A DNA stretch of 64,000 nt from positions 1 to 64,000 of the forward strand of contig NZ_QWVS01000002.1 in NCBI RefSeq assembly GCF_003570725.1. The letters are read 5' to 3'. Below the pieces are notes generated by a model. That model searched no databases. It saw nothing but the letters and a program-made list of their open reading frames with translations, and was not told the DNA's origin. The position numbers were made by a program, and so were the translations under genes. Shown one piece after another: positions 8,801 to 18,341 of the stretch (its first letter is position 1; every line of letters starts with the position of its first letter). Source of the stretch: Peribacillus asahii (GTDB lineage: Bacteria; Bacillota; Bacilli; Bacillales; DSM-1321).

Positions 8801-9089
8801 TACTCCCTAATGCTCTTGTCTTTGCATACTTTGCTTCGTTGCGTAACGCATTGTATAGTAAATACTGCTGAATATCTAATGGATCAAGCTTCTGTTCAGT
8901 TGAATCTGACACATTTAAACGCTCCATCGATGCAAATGAATCCTTCTCTACTAATATCTCAAAGAACTGGTTTGAAGTTCTGCCAATTGCTTCGACAACG
9001 TAAAACACTTCATCTATTGCTTCACATTTCTTAATCTCAACTGTTTCAGGAAACTGTGGTCCTTTTACAACATCTCCCGCTCTAAGCAT
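5880..9089 (-). CDS. brxHII: BREX type 3 SNF2/DEAH helicase BrxHII
   Basis: This is a 1069-1071-aa SF2 helicase of the SNF2/RapA type. Visible motifs are Walker A DDPGAGKT (near residue 130), DEAH (about 226-229), TATPHKGD, and the C-terminal motif VI block GRIHRIGQ. A long helical tail follows. In BREX systems this helicase is needed for blocking phage, though its exact step is unknown. It is the last gene of the operon, separated from brxA by 46 bp containing a hairpin. ATG 9089 is preferred over ATG 9095 because it leaves normal spacing after GGGGG. The gene is full length and I see no defect. Confidence 0.9.
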   Translation of the reverse strand: MLRAGDVVKGPQFPETVEIKKCEAIDEVFYVVEAIGRTSNQFFEILVEKDSFASMERLNVSDSTEQKLDPLDIQQYLLYNALRNEAKYAKTRALGSKNLLPLPHQIEAVYGRMLQVPQTRFLLADDPGAGKTIMSGMLIKELKARHSVERILILVPPLVLKQWQEELYEKFHESFHIINRAVVKEYGGKNPFVSNNQCLASVYWAAKDDIKQLINEAQFDLIIVDEAHKMAAYTHGTIKKKTTRTKLYQLGELLLRKVPHCLLLTATPHKGDMENFRHLMKLIDEDIFSNTSVNETLREKSNPFIIRRLKENLKNFDGTPIFPKRTTKTIQYHLTDEELDLYDAVTNYVKEHFNRAMNNGNNSTAFAMMLLQRRLSSSIEAIHLSLQRRYKRLRKLYQQTEMERNKYMKLIEKMNVAEYDEETNEQQELMEQRLEQAVDLIDTEELEKELKELKRLLAKTTHLQTYAIERKYQELEETLFGVDGLLHQGEKILIFTEAADTMNYLERKLLERVPKVAKIVGSFSMDERRRQVEMFRNECQIMIATDAGGESINLQFCNQMINYDIPWNPNKLEQRMGRIHRIGQKNEVFIFNLVAQNTREGHVMTRLLEKMEKMKEDLGSDLVYNFIGELLEDHDSLASIMQEAVLNREKLDDVIAKMDKAISDEHLKILKVMQEERLDEETIDVPSLKREQGEITVQKIPFRTHLSFADYILKKRNVRVLESNEGKVKRIERIPKFLRESFPQLHLTNSEVYRYTGYKEYETSDVSMLHEDHSIFKLAMELTAKESEKFALGRYMISYDIPEPLSVEVYSLTINDGTGKELQSQIIYMAKRQDGSIIQLDPYWLSISQFEGALTELNSIQDSISMSKALAAGIEIRDKIRSKREIQLNKLANFLNKAFHSQYNDTLAKLNKYQMENADNKNSALINQMNAQLIDIDAKKEERTALINRQRNITMKPPKRLVQMELIPTGRANRVLAVDYYRIVEVYEKQNGRQNVKMFDNMALVDFYSERFNGEERFIIISNNDHYMPTEEHLEDLGDMLEKVYIYIVKHGQVVAERAMREELFIYKQ

Positions 9090-9109
9090 CAACATCCCCC
9101 TATAAAAGA

Positions 9110-9133
9110 TCCCCTATTCAAATGAATAAGGGA
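9110..9133 (-). terminator. Hairpin between brxA and brxHII
   Basis: TCCCTTATTC and GAATAGGGGA form a 10-bp stem with one mismatch and a four-base loop, followed by TCTTTT on the minus strand. It is a possible weak terminator or processing site inside the BREX operon. Confidence 0.45.
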
Positions 9134-9135
9134 CA

Positions 9136-9843
9136 TTATCTTTTTAACTCTACCATTGTCATATCAATACTTTTTACTAATTCAAATTTATCTTCAATTA
9201 AGTCCCTTGCTTTTATATGATAATCGAAAGGGAAGAATAGAGCATTGTTATTCATTAGTTCTAATGGCAGAATATGTGCATCATTACACGCCAGTAAAAC
9301 TTCTGCAATCAACTGTTTTAATTCTGGAGAATGAACTTCAATTTTTTCAGATAATGAATAGGAACGATTTTTGTAAAGTTCAGTAATTCCCCAAGACTTA
9401 ATACTTGTTAGCACAGCACTCGTTGCTACCTCTACCCTACGTCTTTCTCCGTAAAGGCTTTTCATCTTTCTACCTAAGACTTGGCTGGGTACCATATCCT
9501 GCATACGAAGATGAAGTCCCATCTCCCTAACTAAATCATAAAAAAATGGGTATGCTAATATCGTCATGCACCAATGAAGTAAAATCCGTTCCTCTTGTTT
9601 TAATAATGGGAACATCTCTAAAGCTTTTTCACGAATAGAAGAATGATTTTCACCAACTAAATACCATATTTTCATCAACATCGTGATGGCATTTTTCCGA
9701 GATTTTGCACCTTGAATATCAGTGCGAAGAAAGTTTTCCAATACATCATACATTTCCTTACGTTCTAGTCTTCTAGCTTCATTTGCTGTAAAGTCAAGGT
9801 GATGGAGCAGCACCTTCTGATCAAATCCTATTGGTTTAGTCAC
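9136..9843 (-). CDS. brxA: BREX protein BrxA
   Basis: A 235-aa all-helical protein matching the BrxA/DUF1819 family in size, in its N-terminal pattern (ANEARRLERKEMYDVLENF), in a hydrophobic core with ILLHWCMTILAYPFF, and in operon position. BrxA of other BREX systems is a small DNA-binding protein. Type 3 BREX loci as described contain brxF, brxC, pglXI, brxHII, pglZ and brxA; here brxA lies between pglZ and brxHII instead of at the end. The start follows pglZ by 17 bp with AGAGGTAGG upstream. Assignment rests partly on context because the family is poorly conserved. Confidence 0.75.
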   Translation of the reverse strand: MTKPIGFDQKVLLHHLDFTANEARRLERKEMYDVLENFLRTDIQGAKSRKNAITMLMKIWYLVGENHSSIREKALEMFPLLKQEERILLHWCMTILAYPFFYDLVREMGLHLRMQDMVPSQVLGRKMKSLYGERRRVEVATSAVLTSIKSWGITELYKNRSYSLSEKIEVHSPELKQLIAEVLLACNDAHILPLELMNNNALFFPFDYHIKARDLIEDKFELVKSIDMTMVELKR

Positions 9844-9860
9844 ATTAACCTACCTCTTAC

Positions 9861-11798
9861 TTAAGACATTACTTTTATAAATGGAACAATAACTTCCTCG
9901 ATACTAATGCCACCGTGGCTCATAATAGTCTCTCCACGATTTACAAACGCAGCACCATTCCTAGCTAATAGTACATGATATTGATTAGGTAAGCCAATGT
10001 CATTCCATTTCAATGTTTGATTATGTTTTTCAGCTGCAAAATCTCTTAATTGTTTTAAATCATAAATCCTAACACGTTCACCTTTCGTTTCAGCAAGAAC
10101 CCCTTCGGAAATGCGCCCAATTCCGACACTCTCCCGGTTACCATGATCGGCCGTTATATAAATCGTGAAGCCAGCCTCCTGCAAGTCCCGAATTAAGCGA
10201 GATAAATAATTGGTGTCTAACCATATCCTTAACTCGGAAGACACACTTCTAGCTCCTTGTACGGCACCATGTAACATACGATCTACAATATCAATTACAG
10301 CACCATATACCCTTACATTTGGCTGTTTTAATGGCAAAATATTTTCCTTTTCATATATTTCTTGACCAAGACTTCTTTGATAAACAACATTTTTACGTGG
10401 TACACCTTGATTCTCCCAAAACTTATTCCATAATACAGATTCTTTGTTAGTAGTAGAGATGGAGTTAGCAAAATAAAATGGCTTCATTCCTGAAAAAATA
10501 GATTGACGTGACACCGATGTTAACGTCGGAACCCAAGCAAATACTCCATGTTCCTCAAAAGATAACCCCTGTCGAATGAGTTCCTCTCGTATCTGGGCCC
10601 ACTGAACAAAGCCCATTCCATCCATCACGAGTAAGGCCATCTTATTCTCCTGTTGTGTCGCTAAATAATGAGGAATATGGTGAACCATCTTTGGCCATGG
10701 CAAATGCGGTAAGGTACTAAGAGATCCATAATACTGCAACATCCACTCTTCAAATGGCTCATCAATTTGATTAGAAATTTCTGCCGCTTCCTGAGTAAAG
10801 GTCCCTGTTACTATAGCTCGATGCTTAAACTGTCCGTATGTTTCTGCAAACTTACCCCATTCTTTATAGCGATAATCATTGATTGTTGACTCTTTTAAAC
10901 GTTGATATAAATGCGCCAGCTGATCTGTATCCATTCTTAACGTATCTGTCTTTATGCCGACATGCATCCACTCAGGTAAAACGTTCACTTGAAGACTCTC
11001 TACCGGCTGAACCAATCCTTCTCCAAACAAATTATCTAATATACCTTTAATAGATGGATTTGTAAAGGGATGAGCTTCATAATATCCTACATCCTCAATC
11101 GCAACTCCACTTTGTGTTACTGCTAAATCATGAACCTGATGCACAAACGTATCCCATTCTACTCCAAGGTAGCTATAGAAAAATGAAGACGAAAAGACAA
11201 GCTCTTTGATTGGCAACTCTGCCAGGTCGCTCTTCTGTATAAGTACGCTCACGATATATTCTTTCACGACATCTGGAATGAAATCTAATTCGTAATGAAT
11301 GGTAAGTAGCAACTTCCAAAGCTCAGCACGTGTATATACTAAATCATAAGGTAGCTTATAGAGATGCTTTGTTAGAAAATCTAGAGTATCTTTATTAGAA
11401 GAAGAGCCTTGATACCGCTCGTGGGCGGCATACAAGGCATCAAATACTTCTATATCAAGCTGTCTTATAATTTGTGCAGAGAACTTTGGGAAGATATTCG
11501 CTAAATCAAGACGAACCCGCTGACCAGACTGCAGTAAGTCATAGGGAAACACATTATAATCTTGCTCCTCCGCTCTTACAAGTAGACAGCCATCTCTCTG
11601 TTCAATTCTAGCTCGATACTCCCTCTCAAACTCATAACGAAATAGAATGCTATCACTAAAATTGACCACTTGTATCTTCTCTTCATGTAAGCTTGTTAAA
11701 ATTAGCTCATCTAACAGCAATTGATCACGATCCAGAACAAGATACAAAGGGTTGTTATTATTAAATTGTCTACATATTTTATCTCGCCAATTTGTCAT
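9861..11798 (-). CDS. pglZ: BREX type 3 phosphatase-like protein PglZ
   Basis: This 645-aa protein belongs to the alkaline phosphatase superfamily and is the signature component of BREX/Pgl systems. The PglZ domain occupies the C-terminal half, with metal-site blocks MALLVMDGMGF (near residue 390), YITADHGNRESVG (near 555) and the ending MSHGGISIEEVIVPF typical of the family. The N-terminal half is an uncharacterised helical region. It lies 21 bp after pglXI. PglZ is required for both host methylation and phage blocking in studied BREX systems. The catalytic Asp and His residues are present, so it should be active. Confidence 0.92.
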   Translation of the reverse strand: MTNWRDKICRQFNNNNPLYLVLDRDQLLLDELILTSLHEEKIQVVNFSDSILFRYEFEREYRARIEQRDGCLLVRAEEQDYNVFPYDLLQSGQRVRLDLANIFPKFSAQIIRQLDIEVFDALYAAHERYQGSSSNKDTLDFLTKHLYKLPYDLVYTRAELWKLLLTIHYELDFIPDVVKEYIVSVLIQKSDLAELPIKELVFSSSFFYSYLGVEWDTFVHQVHDLAVTQSGVAIEDVGYYEAHPFTNPSIKGILDNLFGEGLVQPVESLQVNVLPEWMHVGIKTDTLRMDTDQLAHLYQRLKESTINDYRYKEWGKFAETYGQFKHRAIVTGTFTQEAAEISNQIDEPFEEWMLQYYGSLSTLPHLPWPKMVHHIPHYLATQQENKMALLVMDGMGFVQWAQIREELIRQGLSFEEHGVFAWVPTLTSVSRQSIFSGMKPFYFANSISTTNKESVLWNKFWENQGVPRKNVVYQRSLGQEIYEKENILPLKQPNVRVYGAVIDIVDRMLHGAVQGARSVSSELRIWLDTNYLSRLIRDLQEAGFTIYITADHGNRESVGIGRISEGVLAETKGERVRIYDLKQLRDFAAEKHNQTLKWNDIGLPNQYHVLLARNGAAFVNRGETIMSHGGISIEEVIVPFIKVMS

Positions 11799-11819
11799 CT
11801 TTGTTCCCCTTGTCCTTAC

Positions 11820-14606
11820 TTATAATCCTAATCTAATTTGAGCATTATCGTAATACATCAGCAACTTATCATCCTCTTGAATCACACTTTCAGGAAGACG
11901 CTCACCGACTGTCACAATTTTTTGGTAATCCTTATCACTCCATGCCTTCTTAAATCCTGCACGAACAGCTTCTGTACGGAATTGTTTCAACTTCTTCTTG
12001 CTCTTTTCAAGCTCTTCAATGTATCCTTCAAATTCACGTAACAGTGATTTCTCACGCAACTTCTCCAAATCCGCTTGCTTGTTTGGATCTGGAACATACC
12101 AGCGGTTTAATGCTTTATCTTTCAATGTCGAATCATCATTATCTAAACCACGCAAATCTTTATAATTCTTGCGCAAATAGCTGGCAATTTGATCAGGAAC
12201 AGAAGCATCACCGTCATAGCGAAGGAAATTTTGATAAAGTAAGTCATCCAACTCCGGCAACATTTCATGCTTGGCAATATGTTGGATTTCTTTCATAAAT
12301 GCTGGATGTAAATCCTGACGTGTTTGTGTTTTTTTCATTAATTGCTGACGAATCCATTCGATTGCACTTGTTTCATCGGAAACAAATAAGCTCATTTGGG
12401 CAAATTCTTTTACTAATATGCGTTTCTTATCATATTCTGCAACCTGATTCTCTAAAAATGCCATACCATCCCGCATTGGAAAACGCTGTGCTACACCTAC
12501 TTGAAATTCTGGAGAAGAAATAGGAACTGGTAATCCATTTTGAACATGATATGCTACCATACGGTCAAACAATATTCGAGGTGTACGCTCTGCTATAATA
12601 GTAGCCTCACCTTTCTGCCCTATAAATACAGGAAGCTGTTCAAGATGTTGCATAACAAACGTCCACGCTGATGCTTCCGTGTTTGCTTCATGTTTCATTT
12701 TCTGAACATTTTCCTCTCTAGGTTTATAGGCCGAGATAACTAAATCTTGTTTTACTGCAGTTGTCGAGGTAACTGCTTTAAAACTTCCTTGTTGTTTATC
12801 CAACACAGAAACATTCGCAATCACAAAACCCGCTCTCTGGATAGCCTCTTGTATAGCATTCCATACACTTGCTTGAGAATTACTAAATTCTACAGTAATC
12901 CATCTTCCTGGTTTTAAAGCTTTATAGTAATTACTAAAACACTTTTCTACCAAATCCTGATATTCGGGAAGCCCTTTTCTTTGAGTGCTATTAATAATAG
13001 CTTCAGTATTATTATTTGTTCTAACTTTTAACCAAGACTCCCAAATAAAGCTTAATTCTGAGTACATTATGTTAGCTCCAAAAGGTGGATCTGTAAAAAT
13101 ATAATCGACAGAATTTTCTTCAAGTTCTAAATCAGTAGTTGAACTACAAGAAATCACAGTTGAACGAGACTGAATTTTATAAGCATCAACGAATCGCTTT
13201 AATTTATTATAATATGCATCAAAGACATTAGATTCACTTACCTGTGATCCAATATAAAGTGTCCCATTTAAAGGATTATAAGGAAATGATACTTCTGGTC
13301 TAAATCGATTCAATTTAGAAATGTTTATTAATTGACTACTAAAAAGTAGTAGTAAAGGATTCTCCAATGAGCTTTTCTTAAAACGATTATATAACTCAGA
13401 TAGAATATGCAGATTTCTCAAAGAGTAAAAATGATGCACATTTGTAAACCCATGACTATTAATTGGCTGTTTAGTATTGTAACCATCTGGAAGCCCTATT
13501 GTAGGTACCCAATTATGAAATTGCATTTCTGTGATTTTTTGTAATACCTCAATATCATAATCATCTGGCTTCTTAAAGAATTTCTTTTTGCCAAAAGAGT
13601 AGTTTACAAGCACTAATACTTGTTTGGATTGCTCAACTACCTTTTCAAGAAGTTGGTCATAAATCGTTTCTTTAATTCGTTCCATTTTATTTTTAGTAAG
13701 TTCTACATTACATGATGGACAAGAAAAAGCCTTTTTTACCTTCCCTGTTTCAGAATCACTTGCAGCTTCCCAAAAAACAACTTCGTTAGCGCAATTGGGA
13801 CATTCAAAAACATCGCTCCATACATAGTAGTTTACCTTACATAATTTTTTAGAATTAGTTTCAGAATCTATATGATACGTTTGGTACGCCCATTTGTATC
13901 TCTCTTCGACACTTTTTATTATAGACAAAGCTTCTTGCTCGAATAAATGAGTATCGGTTGGACTATTAAAGTTATAGGAAATAAACGAGGCTTGAGGAGA
14001 CAAATCATTTATTATAGCTTTCCTATTACCCAATTTAGAAATTACTTTTCCTTCCTCATCAATCACTTGTAAATCTTGGTTTACTTGATATCCTAAGCTA
14101 TTTACCTCTTTTTGATTCCCACATAAATTTGCCGCAATTGCTGTCATTCCAGTCCCTGCAAACCCGTCTAAAACTACATCTCCTGGCTTAGTGTAGTGCA
14201 ATATATATCTCATAATGGCTTTATGCGGGACTTTCGTATGATAGGAATGCGCAATATATATTGGATCTCTCTTCCCTTCCGAGATGTCTGCTGTGTATGG
14301 TTTCCTAGCCACATCTTGCTCATTTCCAAAATTATCATTTTTCCATAATTTTAAAAATTCATTATTCCAAGGATTCGGACAAACCGTATAATAAGGTGGA
14401 TCCGACAAAGCAATAATATCCTCATCATTCCCTATAGGAAACCCCTCAATCTCCTTAAGCTCTGGTAACTTCTTTCTCAATTCATTTCGAAAATATTCTC
14501 TTCGCTCATCATCATTCTTAAATGTCATCCCCAAACAGACAACTGGTTGATTGTCTGCTTGAGTATTTTCATTCACAAATGAGAGCTGTTCTGTATCTTT
14601 TGACAT
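11820..14606 (-). CDS. pglXI: BREX type 3 adenine DNA methyltransferase PglXI
   Basis: This is a 928-aa DNA methyltransferase predicted to mark host DNA at N6-adenine so that BREX spares it. The N-terminal part has motif IV DPPYYT near residue 70, then motif I LDGFAGTGMTA near 150, a beta-class order. A zinc ribbon follows (CPNC...CPSC, about 270-300), and a second DPPFGANIMYSE block lies near residue 510, as in DUF1156-type enzymes. The C terminus is helical. ATG 14606 is preferred over GTG 14618 because of the GAGGTG ribosome site. It starts 17 bp after brxC. Confidence 0.9.
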   Translation of the reverse strand: MSKDTEQLSFVNENTQADNQPVVCLGMTFKNDDERREYFRNELRKKLPELKEIEGFPIGNDEDIIALSDPPYYTVCPNPWNNEFLKLWKNDNFGNEQDVARKPYTADISEGKRDPIYIAHSYHTKVPHKAIMRYILHYTKPGDVVLDGFAGTGMTAIAANLCGNQKEVNSLGYQVNQDLQVIDEEGKVISKLGNRKAIINDLSPQASFISYNFNSPTDTHLFEQEALSIIKSVEERYKWAYQTYHIDSETNSKKLCKVNYYVWSDVFECPNCANEVVFWEAASDSETGKVKKAFSCPSCNVELTKNKMERIKETIYDQLLEKVVEQSKQVLVLVNYSFGKKKFFKKPDDYDIEVLQKITEMQFHNWVPTIGLPDGYNTKQPINSHGFTNVHHFYSLRNLHILSELYNRFKKSSLENPLLLLFSSQLINISKLNRFRPEVSFPYNPLNGTLYIGSQVSESNVFDAYYNKLKRFVDAYKIQSRSTVISCSSTTDLELEENSVDYIFTDPPFGANIMYSELSFIWESWLKVRTNNNTEAIINSTQRKGLPEYQDLVEKCFSNYYKALKPGRWITVEFSNSQASVWNAIQEAIQRAGFVIANVSVLDKQQGSFKAVTSTTAVKQDLVISAYKPREENVQKMKHEANTEASAWTFVMQHLEQLPVFIGQKGEATIIAERTPRILFDRMVAYHVQNGLPVPISSPEFQVGVAQRFPMRDGMAFLENQVAEYDKKRILVKEFAQMSLFVSDETSAIEWIRQQLMKKTQTRQDLHPAFMKEIQHIAKHEMLPELDDLLYQNFLRYDGDASVPDQIASYLRKNYKDLRGLDNDDSTLKDKALNRWYVPDPNKQADLEKLREKSLLREFEGYIEELEKSKKKLKQFRTEAVRAGFKKAWSDKDYQKIVTVGERLPESVIQEDDKLLMYYDNAQIRLGL

Positions 14607-14622
14607 TACACTCTTCACCTCA

Positions 14623-17600
14623 TTATTTTTTCAACATTACACGTATACGATTGGTCGGTTGACTCCCTACTGTCTCTTGAATCATTGCTTCAAAGCGCTT
14701 ACGAAGATCTTCTACTGTCAAAGGACTTCCGTTAGCCATCATGTTAGTGATTTGGTCTAATGTGATTTCTACCTTATTAATTCCCTTCAATAGATCATTG
14801 ATTGCTTGAATCAAACGTAAATCAATTGGCATTGTGAAAGACTGATGCGCAATGAATTGCTGTACAAGCTCCTGCTGCTCTGGTCTTAGTAATGCGATGT
14901 TTTCCTTAACTGATGGATCATTAAAGTTATTTAACAGCGTATTGGTCCAGTTATTTAGCAATTCCCCTAATTCATCTTCCAATGTCTCAAGCCTAAACTG
15001 ATTGATAGCTGTTTCTTCCTTCGGCCTAAACTTACAATGCGGACATGTCGCTGTATGTTGTAAATCCTCACGTGTCAATTGATAGCAGACTCGTAAAGAA
15101 TCCATTTTGTTTTGCCAATCCGCTAATATTTGGCTAGGGAGAATATCAATTTTTTGCGATAGTTCCCTTAAAGCTTTTACACGCTGATCGTTTAACAGAC
15201 TGCTTTTCTTCATGTCTTCTGTAGCATTAAGTCTAGACTTATCATGGAGTTCCATATATAAATGAATATATTCTTCTTTTAATCCTTCAATAGCCTGAAC
15301 TTCATTACTATAGTCTTGTCCTTCTTTTAGTGCAACGGATAAATCATATAACGCCGCTTCAACTTTTTCATTCCAAGCATGATTTCGGTCTAAATGCAGT
15401 TTCGCTTGAGCAAGATAATTCGCCACATTTGTGTATTCTTTAACCTTCGCTTCTAGCCCTTCTAATTGATTTAATGCATGTAGATAATTAACTTGTGCTT
15501 GAATATCGTCCGCTGAATATTTTAGATTATGCAACTTGGCTGGTGTATCATATCGCTGAATACCTTCTAAAAACTCCTTTAACTGCCCTAACTGCTGTAC
15601 ATATTCTTGAACTTCTGTTGCCGTAAACAGAGTACCGTCCCAAATTGGAAAACCAGTACGAATAGTCGGAACCATGCGCACTACTTTCTGAACTTTATCA
15701 CGAGCATATCCGACAACTAAACGAATACCATGTGTTAAATTTCCTTCTTCCAGATTTGGAATCGTCACGTCAAACAAGTTAAACAGTGCATTGATTGCCG
15801 CAACAGGGAGTCCGCTTGGTTTTTTCACATGGCTAAAATATGTCAGTTGCCCTAATGGTAAACGGGAGAACTCTGTATAGTTCATCGCATCATATGGTTT
15901 TCCATTTACCGTCACCACTAGCTCGCCACTGTATACTAATGCAGCAAGTACAACAACAAATAGCTCAGGCTCCATTTTATATTGAATCGTATAGCGAACA
16001 TCCTCCGTACCCTTAATGGTGACCGCTTCTATCAGTTCGGTTATGTTTAAAACTTGCCCGTGTTCTTTCTCATTTAACTTCTCTAATACCCATCTAGCAT
16101 AGCCAGAATGACGAACATTTAATTTACCGTTTTGATCCAGTAAAACTAAACCGTCCAATATGGCCGTCCCCTGTCTCGTTTCTTTCCCAGAAATTTGCTG
16201 CAGTGCATCTGATACATAGGTTGGCAAGTTTTCTTTATTTAAATAAGTAGCTTGAAGCTTTCTAAATGTTGGATAGTCAGGATACTTTTCTTCAAACCAA
16301 TCCGTTAGCAACCCTTCTGCGACTATATTTATAATATCCGTAACCGTCCCATTTTGCGGAAGCATCATACCAAATTCCAGAACGTTAGCTGTTTTCCCTC
16401 GGTAGGTAATATCAAAAACATGTACAAAATTTTCATTTAGCCATGTAACAAGCTTTTTAAAGAAAGAAGCTGATTTCGACTCATATAATCGTTTCGTAGC
16501 AGATGTTGCTGAAATCTCCATCTCTCTTGCTCCGGCATACATTTTCAGTAAATGGACAAATTGCTCCTCTTTCACTGCAAGTTGGAAAAAGACCTCATCT
16601 GATTTTTGCTCATCTTTAAACTTCACATCACTAAACGGCTTTAGCATATAAATGTAAAAATCTCTTTCAGGCTGTGCTGTCGAGCGTTCATTCGGTGCAC
16701 CAAAGAACAAGTAGCCTTGACGGGTTACTTTATGGGCTTCCCATGGAAGATTATGTTTCCAAATTTTATATCCCGTCACATACGTATTGTCCGCCACTTG
16801 TGTTGCTTGTTTAAGAATTTCATAATAATAGCTATCTAACTTATCGTCTTCGATTGTCTCAGCTTTTTGTTCAATTAAGTCATCCACGGCAATATCTTTT
16901 TTCAAATCTAAAAAGTACTGTCCATTGCTTTCATTCGTAGATATATACTGGAAACTAACTGTTTTTAAAATCTCACGCAACGCAGCCTCGACAGTTGTTT
17001 TTAGAAAATCCGACGGGTTATCGTCTTCTAATAACATGTCTAAGCTCATTGTCGAATACAAAAACAAATCATCACGAAGCTCATCAGGAGTCAAGCCAAC
17101 CTTATCGAAAATATCACTTGTTGCAAGACGGTACACAGCCAAAGCGTTAACAATTCGGATAGCCATTGGTTGATACATTTTTTTAGTAAAGGCATTTTGA
17201 ATACGATCCTTTAAAAGACGTGATTTATCTAGGACCTCACGGATATCTGGATTACTTTTATAAGAAGGGTCCTCCTCAATAAATTTCCAATAGCTATCGT
17301 AAGAAATTAGACCGGGTGCTCCCTCTGGTACATCTTCTTCAAGTATTCGTTTAATTTCACTACTTATCGTCTTTAAGGCCACCCGCTTCTCAGCCACGTT
17401 TACCTTTTCAAAAGTAGATAAGTACGCTGGATGAATAGGAAATAAATTAACATATGTATCTAAATCCTCATTCAAGCGATGATACAAAGAAGTAAATTGA
17501 CTTAAATGTTCTCGTATTAAAGCTTTCTGTTTTTCATCCTTCTTGAGCAAACGCTGCGATACAACGTATGCGATATCCTCTCGAACAATACGAACTTGTT

Positions 17601-18324
17601 CAAAACGCTCTTTTACACGACGAAGTGAATCAGCCACGAAACTAAATTTCGGATTGTCAAACAACATTTCTTGGATACCCGCAATGAAACGCAAACGTGT
17701 TTTACTACAAACTTCCCCAACTTCTCGTAAGAACCCAAGATCCAAAGTCAATTCCTGCTCTTTCCGACTTCTCAAGTAATCCAAAAGCTCGTCTACTACA
17801 AGTAGAAGTCCGTGCTCAGGATATACCTCATGGAACAGTCCTATCATTTCTGTCAACGAATCTTTATTATTACGTACTTGATCTACAGGCGGAAACTTAA
17901 AATCCACCCCCATATCATATAGACCTTCTTCTATTGCCTCACACAAGATATCACGTAAAGATGTACGAACACTACCAATTTCTGTACGAATGACTTTGAA
18001 TTGTCCTTCAATCTCCTTGGCCTTTTTAGCGACTCGTTCATCTTGAATATGATTGCTTGCACCTTCTAGCTCTGCAATTGTTGAAATGACACTCATTAAA
18101 TGCGATTTACCAGTTCCATAGTTACCGACAATAAACAATCCTTTGTTGTCTACTGGCCGATGAAATTGTAGTTGTTCAATAACTGCTTCGTCTAGCTGTT
18201 CAGACATTCTTTCAGAAATAACATATGTATCAATAAGCTGATATGCTCGTTCTTTATCATTTGCATCTGTCAACTGTATAACAGATTCAATTGGTTCAAA
18301 TTGAACTAATTCCCGGTACTTCAT
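14623..18324 (-). CDS. brxC: BREX type 3 ATPase BrxC (DUF6079-like)
   Basis: This 1233-aa AAA-type ATPase is the large core component of BREX. Walker A is G67-x4-GKS (GNYGTGKS) and the probable Walker B is LLLVVDELLDYL at about residues 173-184. The long middle is helical and mixed, and a CPHC zinc-like element lies near residue 1125. It follows brxF by 17 bp. BrxC/PglY proteins are required for phage blocking and, in some systems, for methylation. The type 3 version is annotated as DUF6079 in many genomes, and this protein matches that in size and motif layout. No truncation is seen. Confidence 0.9.
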   Translation of the reverse strand: MKYRELVQFEPIESVIQLTDANDKERAYQLIDTYVISERMSEQLDEAVIEQLQFHRPVDNKGLFIVGNYGTGKSHLMSVISTIAELEGASNHIQDERVAKKAKEIEGQFKVIRTEIGSVRTSLRDILCEAIEEGLYDMGVDFKFPPVDQVRNNKDSLTEMIGLFHEVYPEHGLLLVVDELLDYLRSRKEQELTLDLGFLREVGEVCSKTRLRFIAGIQEMLFDNPKFSFVADSLRRVKERFEQVRIVREDIAYVVSQRLLKKDEKQKALIREHLSQFTSLYHRLNEDLDTYVNLFPIHPAYLSTFEKVNVAEKRVALKTISSEIKRILEEDVPEGAPGLISYDSYWKFIEEDPSYKSNPDIREVLDKSRLLKDRIQNAFTKKMYQPMAIRIVNALAVYRLATSDIFDKVGLTPDELRDDLFLYSTMSLDMLLEDDNPSDFLKTTVEAALREILKTVSFQYISTNESNGQYFLDLKKDIAVDDLIEQKAETIEDDKLDSYYYEILKQATQVADNTYVTGYKIWKHNLPWEAHKVTRQGYLFFGAPNERSTAQPERDFYIYMLKPFSDVKFKDEQKSDEVFFQLAVKEEQFVHLLKMYAGAREMEISATSATKRLYESKSASFFKKLVTWLNENFVHVFDITYRGKTANVLEFGMMLPQNGTVTDIINIVAEGLLTDWFEEKYPDYPTFRKLQATYLNKENLPTYVSDALQQISGKETRQGTAILDGLVLLDQNGKLNVRHSGYARWVLEKLNEKEHGQVLNITELIEAVTIKGTEDVRYTIQYKMEPELFVVVLAALVYSGELVVTVNGKPYDAMNYTEFSRLPLGQLTYFSHVKKPSGLPVAAINALFNLFDVTIPNLEEGNLTHGIRLVVGYARDKVQKVVRMVPTIRTGFPIWDGTLFTATEVQEYVQQLGQLKEFLEGIQRYDTPAKLHNLKYSADDIQAQVNYLHALNQLEGLEAKVKEYTNVANYLAQAKLHLDRNHAWNEKVEAALYDLSVALKEGQDYSNEVQAIEGLKEEYIHLYMELHDKSRLNATEDMKKSSLLNDQRVKALRELSQKIDILPSQILADWQNKMDSLRVCYQLTREDLQHTATCPHCKFRPKEETAINQFRLETLEDELGELLNNWTNTLLNNFNDPSVKENIALLRPEQQELVQQFIAHQSFTMPIDLRLIQAINDLLKGINKVEITLDQITNMMANGSPLTVEDLRKRFEAMIQETVGSQPTNRIRVMLKK

Positions 18325-18341
18325 CTAAATATTCCCCTTTT

